Source: CAZNSX01 sp964575845 (GTDB lineage Bacteria > UBA8248 > CAZNSX01). From it: a stretch of 64,000 bases of DNA. Positions 34,928-42,973 of this stretch are shown one piece after another (position 1 is the first letter of the stretch; each line of letters starts with the position of its first letter). The notes beneath the pieces were generated by a model that worked only from the letters and a program-made list of their open reading frames with translations, ran no database searches and had not been told where the DNA came from. The translations under genes and the position numbers were made by a program. The stretch is taken from assembly GCA_964575845.1 (NCBI GenBank), contig CAZNSX010000002.1, forward strand, positions 620,001 through 684,000, read 5' to 3'.

Positions 34928-35947
34928 TCACTGAAAGGTCATCACGCCCCGGCCCAAGACCTTGCCCGAGAGCAGGTCAGAGCAGAGCTCATTGATCTCC
35001 TCTAACCTGCGCCTGTTGCTCACATAGGGCTTGAGCCGTCCCTCTTCCACAAGTCTGACCGATTCGATGAGCTCCTGCTTTGTGGCGCCCCGGCAGCCTA
35101 TGATCTCTTTCTCCCGCAAGAATATCCCCATGAAGGGGACGGTGAAAACCTGATGGGTGTAGCCGACGACAAGCACCTTTCCCCCGGGTTTTAGAAGTTC
35201 CAAGTCCTGGGCGATACCATCTTCGAGTCCCACGATATCGGCCACCACCTCCACCCCCTCACCACCGGTGAAGTCCATGACGGCCTCCTTGAGGCTCTCG
35301 GTGCGGGTGTTGACGGTGAGGTCCGCTCCAAGCTCCCGGGCAATCCGGAGTTTTTCGGGGTTTCGGCTCGTGGCGATAGCACGTGCACCCATTAGCTTTG
35401 CTATCTGAAGCCCCTGAAAGCCCAGCCCCCCAAGGCCGACTATGACAACGGTGTCGCCAAGGGAGACCTCCCCCTTGGCCCTCAGGGCGTGGTACATGAC
35501 GGCGACCGCATCGTTGATAACGCAGGCTTCCTCCACCGGGATCTCACTGTCTACCTTGACGAGGCTCGACGCCCTGACGAGGGTGAACTGGGCGTGGCTG
35601 CCGGGAATCTCAAAGCCCAGCCTGAGCATGCTCTGGCAGTGGTGCGGTCTCCCCGTGCGACAGAAGGTGCATACCCCGCAGACCTGGTCAATGGTGGAAA
35701 CTACCCGGTCTCCCTTCTCAAAGCCATCCACCCCTTCTCCCAGGGCCTCAACCTCGGCCACGAACTCGTGCCCCGCGATGTGGGGAAGGGAGAGGCTCGG
35801 GAGCCTCCCCTTCATCAGCTTCGTGTCGCTGACGCAGAGAGCCGTGGCTAGTACCCTGAGAAGTACTTGCCCCCGGTCGGGGTGCGGCTCGGGCACATCT
35901 TCGACGGAGAAACCCTGGTCGAACTCCTTGATCAGAGCCGCCTTCAT
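34928..35947 (-). CDS. Zinc-binding alcohol dehydrogenase family protein
   Basis: A 339-residue medium-chain dehydrogenase. Catalytic zinc ligands are C38 (A-L-C-V-S-D), H-E near 60 (A-G-H-E) and a later residue. The structural zinc cysteines are spaced C-G-V-C-x-x-C-x-x-x-x-x-x-H-C, and the Rossmann motif is G-L-G-G-L-G near 175. It resembles the threonine/sorbitol dehydrogenase branch. Substrate unknown; in this cluster it may oxidise or reduce a hydroxyl intermediate. It lies 21 bases downstream of the M24 gene. Confidence 0.88.
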   Translation of the reverse strand: MKAALIKEFDQGFSVEDVPEPHPDRGQVLLRVLATALCVSDTKLMKGRLPSLSLPHIAGHEFVAEVEALGEGVDGFEKGDRVVSTIDQVCGVCTFCRTGRPHHCQSMLRLGFEIPGSHAQFTLVRASSLVKVDSEIPVEEACVINDAVAVMYHALRAKGEVSLGDTVVIVGLGGLGFQGLQIAKLMGARAIATSRNPEKLRIARELGADLTVNTRTESLKEAVMDFTGGEGVEVVADIVGLEDGIAQDLELLKPGGKVLVVGYTHQVFTVPFMGIFLREKEIIGCRGATKQELIESVRLVEEGRLKPYVSNRRRLEEINELCSDLLSGKVLGRGVMTFQ

Positions 35948-35968
35948 TTCCCCACCCCCCTTCTGGCT

Positions 35969-37183
35969 CTAGCCGCAGACCACGAGCTCCTTACATGGGT
36001 ATTTCGTTATGACCTCGTGGCCATCGGCCGTGACCACTATCTCTTCTTCTATCCTGGCCCCAAAAGAGCCATCTTCTGAGCCGCAGTAGGTCTCAAGCGC
36101 AAACAGCATGTTCTCCTCTAAGGGGAAGGGGTTATCGATGGAGAAGAGACGGCTCACCACGGGCTTCTCCCAGATGCTCATCCCCACTCCGTGGCCGAAC
36201 TGAAGAAAGAGGGCCGCGCGCTCATCGGCAAACCCTAACTCCTCGGCCTTTGGCCACCTTGAGGCAATGTCGCCCGTCGTGTTTCCCGGCTTTACCTCTT
36301 CAATAGAGTCATAGAGCCAGGTTATGCATTTCTTATAGATCTCCCGCTGCTTCGGGGTGGGCTCACCGCAGATGAAGGTGCGGTAGTAGCAGGTGCGGTA
36401 GCCGTTGAAGACGTTTCCGATGTCCATAAAGATGAGGTCACCGGGCCTCACCATCCGGTCTGAGAAGTCGTGGGGGTGGGGGTTTGTCCTGTCACCGGTG
36501 ACGCAGTTCACGAACTCCACCTCATCCGCCCCCTGGCTGTATAGGATCTCGTTAACGAGCGCAACGATTTCGTTTTCCCTGACGCCTGGCTTTATGAACC
36601 TCACCACAGCATCATAGGCCGCGTCCACCATCGCGGCCGAGAGCTTCATGATCTCGATCTCGTCCTTGGTCTTTATCCTGCGGCAATCGAGCAGAGGCTC
36701 CTGGCCGTCCTCCACTCGGATGTCCGCCTTCGTTATGGCCTTGTAGAGGGGCACATCCCAGATGTCGATGCCCAGAGGTTCTTCCAGCACCCCGTGGTCG
36801 CCCAGAACAGCCTTCAGGATATCCATGAACCGCTCGACAGCCTTCACCTCTGAGGGGACCACCCCCCTCATCCAGGTGACCGAGGGCTGCACCTTGCCCT
36901 TGAGCCAGGGGCAGAGCTCATTTTTCACCCTTGCGGCGCTGCCCACCTCGAAGTGAACGGGGTCTCCCCCACGGGGAAGGATGGTGAAGCGGCACATCTT
37001 GTCCTTTGTCCAGACGCCCAGGGTGGTGCCGGTGATGTAGCGGATATTGTTGTTGTCGAAGCAGAGAAAAGCGCCGAGGCCGCTTTTCTTGAGCTGAGCC
37101 TTGGCCCGCTCCAGACGCTCCCGCCTCAGACGGTCATAATCGATCTTCACCTCGCTATCCCGCTCCATGGTCCCGTGGGTCAT
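35969..37183 (-). CDS. M24 family (creatinase/prolidase-like) protein with altered metal site
   Basis: A 404-residue protein of creatinase-N plus pita-bread fold. The five ligand positions of dinuclear M24 peptidases are partly kept: first Asp in F-M-D-I-G, His in F-G-H-G-V-G-M, Glu in A-L-E-T-Y and Glu in I-E-E-E-I. The second Asp is replaced: the usual G-Y-x-S-D-x-T-R-T reads G-Y-R-T-C-Y-Y-R-T, with Cys at that site. It may thus be mononuclear or work without metal, like creatinase, which splits a C-N bond in a non-peptide. GGAGAGGAG precedes the ATG. It lies in a run of putative catabolic genes. Confidence 0.85.
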   Translation of the reverse strand: MTHGTMERDSEVKIDYDRLRRERLERAKAQLKKSGLGAFLCFDNNNIRYITGTTLGVWTKDKMCRFTILPRGGDPVHFEVGSAARVKNELCPWLKGKVQPSVTWMRGVVPSEVKAVERFMDILKAVLGDHGVLEEPLGIDIWDVPLYKAITKADIRVEDGQEPLLDCRRIKTKDEIEIMKLSAAMVDAAYDAVVRFIKPGVRENEIVALVNEILYSQGADEVEFVNCVTGDRTNPHPHDFSDRMVRPGDLIFMDIGNVFNGYRTCYYRTFICGEPTPKQREIYKKCITWLYDSIEEVKPGNTTGDIASRWPKAEELGFADERAALFLQFGHGVGMSIWEKPVVSRLFSIDNPFPLEENMLFALETYCGSEDGSFGARIEEEIVVTADGHEVITKYPCKELVVCG

Positions 37184-37271
37184 CGTCTTTCTCCTCTCCT
37201 GAGAGCCCCAAGCCCCCCTTGACCATAGCCTTCAGAGATTCCCCTGAAGGCCTGGTGAGAAATCCCGCCTT

Positions 37272-38324
37272 TCAATTTATGATATCCCATCCGGCCTGAT
37301 ATCTGTCAAGCTCCCTGGCACTTCGCTCATCCAGATGGTGCTCTCTGTCGGGCACCTCTAACTCCTTCTCCTCACCACAAAGGGCCGTGGAGAAGTAGCG
37401 CTGACCGGTGTCGTTGACCATCAGGACAATGCGCTTTATCTCTGGATGAGCCTTAGAGAGTTTCAGTGCGGCGGCCACATTGCAGCCGGAGCTTATGCCG
37501 CAGAAGATCCCCTCCTCGCGGGCCAGGCGCTTGGCCATGAGGATACTCTCTTCGGTAGCGGTGGTGATGACCCCTGTAAGAAGACTGACGTCCAAGTCGA
37601 GGGGGACAAACCCATCCCCTATGCCCTCGATGCCGTGGGGGCCCCATTCCCTCCGCGATAGAAGGGGGCATTCGGCCGGTTCCACAGCATAGAGCTTTAC
37701 CTCAGGGTCTTGCTCCCTGAGGTAGCGGCCCACACCGGTAATGGTGCCCCCCGACCCCTGGGACGCGACGAAAGCATCGATGCGCCCATCCATCTGCTCC
37801 CAGACCTCGGGACCGGTGGTGAGATAATGGGCCTCTATATTGTCGGGGTTATCGAACTGGGCCGGGACCCAGTAGAGCCCGGGTGCCTTTCGGCGCTCCT
37901 CATCCAGGCGCCTAAGGGCCAGGTCAACGTCGCTCTCCCCCCCCGGGGTGAAGATGAGGGTAGCTCCGTAAACCCTCATGATTTTTTTCCTCTCCGCGCT
38001 CATTCCCTCGGGCATGACTATGGTGCAAGGGTAGCCCTTAACCGCGGCCACGAAAGCACATGATATGCCAGCATTTCCCGTGGAGCACTCGATAACCTTC
38101 ATTCCGCGCCTGAGCTCCCCCCTCTCCTCGGCCCGGGTGAACATGGTGTAGTAAATGCGGTCCTTCAGGCTCCCTGTGGGAGAGAACCATTCGAGCTTTC
38201 CGAAAAGCTCCGCGGAAACCTTCTCGCTCAGACGGCCTAGCCTGAGGAGGGGAGTGTGACCTATAGTTTCGAAGACGTTATTGCAAGCGCGCCGGTGGCG
38301 GTCCCATTGAAGGACTGGGGTCAT
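37272..38324 (-). CDS. PLP-dependent cysteine synthase family protein
   Basis: A 350-residue fold-type II PLP enzyme. The PLP lysine is in G-S-L-K-D-R near 53, the substrate loop is S-T-G-N-A-G-I-S near 82, and the phosphate-binding glycine loop is G-S-G-G-T near 190. Length and motifs match cysteine synthase A or the catalytic core of cystathionine beta-synthase. The start ATG overlaps the stop of the threonine-synthase gene (38321-38324), so the two are co-translated. The pairing with an adjacent threonine-synthase-like enzyme suggests related beta-elimination/replacement chemistry in amino-acid metabolism. Confidence 0.9.
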   Translation of the reverse strand: MTPVLQWDRHRRACNNVFETIGHTPLLRLGRLSEKVSAELFGKLEWFSPTGSLKDRIYYTMFTRAEERGELRRGMKVIECSTGNAGISCAFVAAVKGYPCTIVMPEGMSAERKKIMRVYGATLIFTPGGESDVDLALRRLDEERRKAPGLYWVPAQFDNPDNIEAHYLTTGPEVWEQMDGRIDAFVASQGSGGTITGVGRYLREQDPEVKLYAVEPAECPLLSRREWGPHGIEGIGDGFVPLDLDVSLLTGVITTATEESILMAKRLAREEGIFCGISSGCNVAAALKLSKAHPEIKRIVLMVNDTGQRYFSTALCGEEKELEVPDREHHLDERSARELDRYQAGWDIIN

Positions 38325-39592
38325 AAGCTTCTCCTCTCAAGAATATTATTGATTGCCTCATAGGCCCTCTCCACCTGTGAGAGTGCCGCCTCAACCTCGA
38401 TGAGCTTCCCGCGGGCCGCCCTCCGGGCCGATTTGAGGTCCTTAAGGCCGTTTCCCGTTGCCAGGACCACAATCCTCTCCTCAGGGACCAGGTCCTTTTT
38501 CCCATGCAGCTGCAAGAGTCCCGCCATGCCCGCCGCCCCCGCCGGCTCCGCGAAGACCCCCGCCTCTCTTGCCAGGAGGTCCATGGCCTGCAGGATCTCT
38601 TCGTCCCTGACAGCCAGAAAGCCACCTCCTGATTCCCTGACGGCCCTCAGGGCCTTGACCTGATCCCGGGGCACGCCAACGCAGATGCTGTCGGCAAGGG
38701 TCTCGGGTCTTGCCACCCGAGCGACTCTTTCTCCCGCCTCAAATGCGCTGACGAGAGGCTTAGCTCCCTCGGCCTGCACTCCCATGAGGCGGGGGAGCTT
38801 ATCAATCAGGCCCAGGCGGTGGAATTCCTTGAAACCCTTCCATAGCCCGCTGATGATGCAACCGTCGCCCACTCCGAGGAAAACCCTGTCGGGCACCTCA
38901 AAGGAGAGCTGCTCACAGATCTCAAACGCTGTCGTCTTCTTTCCCTCCCCCATGTAAGGGTTGAAGGCGGTGTTCCGGCAGTACCAGCCCCATCTCTCAC
39001 AGGCCCTGATGGAAAGCTCAAAAGCCTCGTCGTAGCTTCCCCTCACGGCGAAGATATAAGCCCCGTGGATGAGCAGTTGGGTGAGTTTTGCAGGAGGAGC
39101 GTCTCGTGGCACGAATATGATGGAGGGAAGCCCCGAGGCGGCCGAGAGGGCGGCCAGGGAGGCGGCGGCATTTCCGGTCGATGCAACAGCAATAGCCCGG
39201 GCTCCTCTCTCCAGAGCCCTCGCCACCCCCACGGCGGAGGCCCTGTCCTTGAGGGAGCCGGAGGGATTGAGCCCCTCGTCCTTGATGAAAAGACCTTCCA
39301 GGCCAAGCCTGGCCCTGAGTCGAGGGGCCTTGTAAAGGGGGGTGAACCCCACCCTGAGCTCCCCTAGAAGCTCTTTATCCTTGATAGGGAGAAGAGGGAA
39401 GTACCGGTCGATCTTGAGCTCCCCCCGACCCGAGAAGCTCTCCCGGCTCACCTCCTTCCTCAGGGCCTCGTAATCATAAACGGGGCATAGGGTGCCCTCA
39501 AGCTCACCGCACCTGGAGCAGCAGTACTCTACCTCTTCAGGCGGGTACTCCCTTCCGCAGGAGGAGCACCTGAGAGCCTCTACCGTTCCCAT
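38321..39592 (-). CDS. thrC: Threonine synthase
   Basis: A 423-residue PLP enzyme that converts O-phosphohomoserine to threonine. It begins with a zinc-ribbon-like C-x-x-C (C-S-S-C-G near 9) and C-C-S-R-C-G, typical of the long ThrC type. The PLP lysine is in G-S-L-K-D-R near 113, S-T-G-N-A-A lies near 138 and N-P-Y-M-G-E-G-K-K-T near 212. It is coupled by overlap to the cysteine-synthase-like gene. Assignment as threonine synthase rather than a related beta-family lyase is likely but rests on the overall pattern. Confidence 0.85.
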   Translation of the reverse strand: MGTVEALRCSSCGREYPPEEVEYCCSRCGELEGTLCPVYDYEALRKEVSRESFSGRGELKIDRYFPLLPIKDKELLGELRVGFTPLYKAPRLRARLGLEGLFIKDEGLNPSGSLKDRASAVGVARALERGARAIAVASTGNAAASLAALSAASGLPSIIFVPRDAPPAKLTQLLIHGAYIFAVRGSYDEAFELSIRACERWGWYCRNTAFNPYMGEGKKTTAFEICEQLSFEVPDRVFLGVGDGCIISGLWKGFKEFHRLGLIDKLPRLMGVQAEGAKPLVSAFEAGERVARVARPETLADSICVGVPRDQVKALRAVRESGGGFLAVRDEEILQAMDLLAREAGVFAEPAGAAGMAGLLQLHGKKDLVPEERIVVLATGNGLKDLKSARRAARGKLIEVEAALSQVERAYEAINNILERRSL

Positions 39593-39608
39593 TGAGGAGG
39601 AGAGACCC

Positions 39609-40331
39609 TCACGCCCTCACCTCACGGTAGAGGCGGTTCACGGCGTTTATAGCGGCCTGATTGCTCGTAACGATGGGCAGGCGAAAGCTCTCTCTCAGGA
39701 GTGGGAGCGCCCGCACGGCCGCTAGGTTAGTGCAGGAGAAGAAAAGACAGTCAGCCCCGGCGGCCTTGAACCTCTCCTTCGCAAAGCGCACTATTTCCGA
39801 AGGAGCCACCTGGCCTATTGCGAAGTTCTCGCTGATTCCCATACCATCGATGCTGAGGACCTCAAACCCCCCCTCCTCCAGGCTCTTCTTGATGGTGTGG
39901 TTCAGCTCTTCCACATAAGGGGTGAAAACAGCCAGGCGTTTGGCTCCCAGATGGGCGAAATCCTCAGAAAGGGCCATTAGAACGCTGATGGCTCTCCCTC
40001 TTGTTCTCCTTTCGAGGCCCTGGACTATTTCTCGGTCAAACTCAAGCCCCCCCAGAGAGCCGGCCGAAGTGCAACCGAAGACGGTGAGCTTGGGCTTAAG
40101 CGTGCGGATCATCTCCGCCGCAACCGGGAGGGAATCCCTGACCATGCGTTCCTCTCCCTGCCGCGTTGTCTCTTCAAGGAACATGCGCGACGTATAGACC
40201 TCTATCCCCTCTTCCAACTCCCGGTGGAAGTCCTCCTCCATGGTCGTATTGGAGGAGGGGACTATGAGCCCCACCCGGAACTTTTCCTTCGGGCTCCATT
40301 CCCGCACATTAATCTCGGTGGACTCAGGCAT
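39609..40331 (-). CDS. Asp/Glu racemase superfamily protein, maleate-isomerase/arylmalonate-decarboxylase-like
   Basis: About 240 residues from the ATG at 40331, which has GGAGGAAGG upstream; a longer frame to 40430 lies inside the VOC gene. The V-G-L-I-V-P-S-S-N-T-T-M-E motif near residue 20 is the signature of maleate cis-trans isomerases and arylmalonate decarboxylases. The two catalytic cysteines are in F-G-C-T-S-A near 83 and F-F-S-C-T-N near 196. Maleate isomerase works at the end of aerobic nicotinate degradation, which would suit the cluster, but the substrate is not proven. It overlaps the VOC gene by 8 bases. Confidence 0.82.
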   Translation of the reverse strand: MPESTEINVREWSPKEKFRVGLIVPSSNTTMEEDFHRELEEGIEVYTSRMFLEETTRQGEERMVRDSLPVAAEMIRTLKPKLTVFGCTSAGSLGGLEFDREIVQGLERRTRGRAISVLMALSEDFAHLGAKRLAVFTPYVEELNHTIKKSLEEGGFEVLSIDGMGISENFAIGQVAPSEIVRFAKERFKAAGADCLFFSCTNLAAVRALPLLRESFRLPIVTSNQAAINAVNRLYREVRA

Positions 40332-40734
40332 CTCTTCCTTCCTCCACAAGCTCCCAGAGGGCTCCCATGGTGCTCTTCGGGTGGACGAACGCGACCCAGG
40401 TGTGGTGGGCGCCGGGGCGGGGCTCCTCATCCACGAGCTTGAGGCCGGCCTCTGAGAGCCTCTTCATAGCCTCCCGGACGCTCTCCACATGATAGGCGAT
40501 GTGATGTACCCCCTCCCCGCGTTTCTCCAGAAACTTGGCCATCGCACAGGTGGGGTTCAAGGGCGCTATGAGCTCTATGCGGTTTCTTCCCACCCGGCAG
40601 AGGATAACCTCAACCTCCTGCTCGGCCACAACCTCCCGTCCCTCCAGCTTCGCGCCCAGAGTTCCCACGTAGAGGTCCGCCGCCCGTCCGAGGTCTCGCA
40701 CTGCTATGCCTATGTGATGGATGTCCCTAAGCAA
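40324..40734 (-). CDS. VOC family protein, methylmalonyl-CoA epimerase-like
   Basis: A 136-residue vicinal-oxygen-chelate protein. H-H-I-G-I-A-V near residue 6 and G-V-H-H-I-A-Y near 75, with a late E-L near 130, give the usual paired metal ligands. The length and order match methylmalonyl-CoA epimerase, which interconverts the (R) and (S) isomers on the way from propionyl-CoA. Close relatives include glyoxalase-like enzymes. The TTG start has GGGGAG 6 bases upstream. Coupled to the racemase-family gene downstream. Confidence 0.85.
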   Translation of the reverse strand: MLRDIHHIGIAVRDLGRAADLYVGTLGAKLEGREVVAEQEVEVILCRVGRNRIELIAPLNPTCAMAKFLEKRGEGVHHIAYHVESVREAMKRLSEAGLKLVDEEPRPGAHHTWVAFVHPKSTMGALWELVEEGRDA

Positions 40735-40792
40735 AAGTTTCTCCCCTTTTATCAGAAAACTGAAACGCGCCCCGGGCTAAGGGTTTCATCCT

Positions 40793-41335
40793 TCAGTCGG
40801 CCTCGCGCTCCAGCACCACTTCATCCACACCGTCCACCTCCCTCAGGCGCACCCTCACCCTCTCTTCCAGTGAGGTGGGGAGGTTCTTTCCGACAAATTC
40901 AGCCCTTATGGGAAGCTCCCTGTGCCCACGGTCCACGAGCACGGCAAGGCTCACCATTCGGGGCCTTCCCAGGTCCATGAGGGCATCGAGCGCAGCCCTC
41001 GCAGTGCGTCCCGTGAACATGACGTCATCTACGATGAGGAGGTGCACATCATTTATGTTGAAGTCGACCTCGGTCTTGCGGATGACGAGTTTGTTTTTGA
41101 GGATGTCTATGTCATCCCGGTGAATCCCAATATCGAGAACCCCCAGGGGGAGGGAGATCCCGACCTCGCAGGCAATGATGGAGGCCAAGCGATGGGCAAG
41201 ATATTCCCCCCGGGTTCTGATCCCTATGAGAGCCAATCCTTCGGTGCCCTGATTCTTCTCGATAACCTGATGAGCCATGCGGCTTAAGGCCCTTTGGATA
41301 TCTTTTTCGTCGAGGATGGTGAAGGTCGTTCCCAT
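40793..41335 (-). CDS. pyrR: Bifunctional pyr operon regulator/uracil phosphoribosyltransferase PyrR
   Basis: A 180-residue PyrR with the PRPP-binding loop V-D-D-V-M-F-T-G-R-T-A-R-A near 103-115 and the conserved I-G-I-x-T-R-G near 38. In Gram-positive bacteria PyrR binds nascent pyr mRNA; in other groups it may mostly act as uracil phosphoribosyltransferase. GAGAAAGAAGG precedes the ATG. No pyr biosynthetic gene and no recognisable PyrR-binding leader was seen here. It is the first gene in the long reverse run that ends with the Mo-hydroxylase half. Confidence 0.93.
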   Translation of the reverse strand: MGTTFTILDEKDIQRALSRMAHQVIEKNQGTEGLALIGIRTRGEYLAHRLASIIACEVGISLPLGVLDIGIHRDDIDILKNKLVIRKTEVDFNINDVHLLIVDDVMFTGRTARAALDALMDLGRPRMVSLAVLVDRGHRELPIRAEFVGKNLPTSLEERVRVRLREVDGVDEVVLEREAD

Positions 41336-41676
41336 TCCTTCTTTCTCTTGAGAGAAGTCCTACGAGCCAGAGGAGACGCATAGATAGAATAACTCCGGTT
41401 AATTCTATAGGATGCGGCGAGCCCTTGTCCATTCCTTTCCTCCCCTTGAACTTTTTGTTGACATCTCCAAAAGCCCATTGCTATCAGTTAGGAGACACGT
41501 GACGGCGTCGCGCGGGGGAGGGCCTCTGCGCACCTGGCCGCCAATATTGGGCGGGTTGGTGCTTCGCCCTCACCATGGGGGAATGAGCTTAGCCGAAAAG
41601 GCGCCGGGGGTAGAGCTTCAGAGCGCGGGCCCAATCGACGCCTACGCCACAAACCTTATCTTTCCGAGGAGCGGTG
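41336..41676. other. 341-base divergent intergenic region
   Basis: The region lies between pyrR (reverse) and the ACC-deaminase-family gene (forward). It contains the promoter at 41458-41487 on the forward strand. An A/T-rich segment near 41380-41410 probably carries the pyrR promoter, but no convincing -35/-10 pair was found. A forward open frame starting at 41412 runs across and into the next gene; it lacks a ribosome-binding site and protein-like composition and is not called. Confidence 0.5.
41458..41487 (+). promoter_or_regulatory. Sigma70-type promoter for the ACC-deaminase-family gene
   Basis: A consensus TTGACA (41458-41463), an 18-base spacer and TATCAG (41482-41487) lie 190 bases before the start at 41677, leaving a long leader of about 180 bases with no clear structure. 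Confidence 0.5.
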
Positions 41677-42666
41677 ATGGCATTTTCATTTCCGTCCAAG
41701 GTCGAGCTGGCCTGCTTGCCAACTCAAATAGAGGAGCTTTCCTCCCTGAGGGAGCGTATCGGTGTCAGGGTTTATATCAAGCGTGATGACGAGACGGGCT
41801 TTCTCTTGGGGGGAAACAAGGTGAGGAAGCTCGAGTATCTCCTCCATGAGGCCTTGGAAGGGAAGCACGATACGGTGGTTACTTGTGGAGGGGTGCAATC
41901 CAATCATGCCCGCGCAACAGCAGTGGCGGCGAGGCGCTTGGGCATGGGCTCCTTCCTCATCCTCAGGGGCCCGGAGGAATCACCTCTCGATGGGAACCTG
42001 CTTTTGGACAGGCTCGTGGGAGGGGAGGTCCGCTTCGTCACGCCTGAGCAGTATCGGGAGCGGGATGCCGTCTTCAGGGAGGTGGAGAAAGAACTGAGGG
42101 TCCGTGGAAGAAAGCCCTACCTCATACCCGAGGGGGGCTCCAACGCCCTGGGTGCCCTGGGATATGCCGCCATGGTGGGGGAGCTCAAGGGCCAGCTCAT
42201 GGAGAAGGGGCTCAGCCTGGATGCCATAATCTGCGCGGATGGCTCCGGCGGAACCCACGCAGGCCTCCTCCTGGGACGGGAGCTCTTCGGGCTCGAGGCA
42301 GAGGTCTTCGGCGTGAACGTCTGCGATGACGCCCCCTACTTTGTGGAGCGGATAAGCGCGATTTTGGAAGAAGCGAGGGATCGCTTTGGGCTTAAGGGCC
42401 CGGGAAGGGAGGAGATCCGAGTCATTGATGGCTATGTGGGAAGGGGCTATGCCCTGAATACCCGGGAGGAGCTTTCCCTGATAGCGGAGCTGGCCAGGAC
42501 CGAAGGCGTCATCCTGGACGGAGTCTATACGGCCAAGGCCTTCCGCGGAATGATTGAGGAGCTCCGGAAAAACCCCGGCATCTTCGGCAAGACGATTCTC
42601 TTTCTCCACACGGGAGGGGTACTGGGGCTCTTTCCCAAGAGGCGTGAGCTGGCTGAACTTTTGTAA
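41677..42666 (+). CDS. ACC deaminase/D-cysteine desulfhydrase family PLP enzyme
   Basis: A 329-residue fold-type II PLP enzyme. The PLP lysine lies in G-G-N-K-V-R-K near 47-50, and the C-G-G-V-Q-S-N-H-A-R substrate loop lies near 72-81. A G-S-G-G-T-H-A-G phosphate loop lies near 190. This pattern defines the ACC deaminase/D-cysteine desulfhydrase family; most members outside plant-associated bacteria act on D-cysteine or other D-amino acids. GAGGAG is 5 bases before the ATG at 41677, which fits better than the GTG at 41674. Confidence 0.9.
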   Translation: MAFSFPSKVELACLPTQIEELSSLRERIGVRVYIKRDDETGFLLGGNKVRKLEYLLHEALEGKHDTVVTCGGVQSNHARATAVAARRLGMGSFLILRGPEESPLDGNLLLDRLVGGEVRFVTPEQYRERDAVFREVEKELRVRGRKPYLIPEGGSNALGALGYAAMVGELKGQLMEKGLSLDAIICADGSGGTHAGLLLGRELFGLEAEVFGVNVCDDAPYFVERISAILEEARDRFGLKGPGREEIRVIDGYVGRGYALNTREELSLIAELARTEGVILDGVYTAKAFRGMIEELRKNPGIFGKTILFLHTGGVLGLFPKRRELAELL

Positions 42667-42973
42667 GAGTCCTCTTTGCACCCGCTCGCCCCATCTTAAG
42701 AGGAGTTAACAGACAAGAAAGCGGAAGAACCCCAGGTATAGTCCCGCCAAAGCCCCTCCTTCCCGGGGTGAATCCTCCCGTCTTCCACCTTCTATGATGC
42801 GGTCCTTAGAGTCGCGTGAGGCCCACTTTCTCGTTGTAATAGCGAGGGTTTTCTGGTAGGAGGTTCCAAGGGAAGCAAATATAGCGGAATGCTTAATCCT
42901 CCGGGTCGTTCGGCCCTTGCGCAACGCCTCTAAACCTCTCTGGCACTAGGACCCCCAGGGGAAGGAGGAAGCA
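42667..42973. other. 307-base intergenic region, no gene seen
   Basis: Between two forward genes. CCTCTT/AAGAGG half-sites near 42672-42705 could form a weak hairpin after the PLP gene, but no T-run follows. A reverse open frame (42706-42924) has low-complexity basic composition and no ribosome-binding site. The segment 42826-42895 is richer in A/T and may hold the nitroreductase promoter; no consensus pair was found. Confidence 0.5.

Noticed and set aside
41412..41786. Forward open frame before the ACC-deaminase-family gene
   Set aside because: It overlaps the supported gene in another frame, has no ribosome-binding site and low-complexity composition.
42706..42924. 72-residue reverse open frame in the 42.7-43.0 kb gap
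   Set aside because: Arg/Gly-rich with no ribosome-binding site and no similarity recognised.
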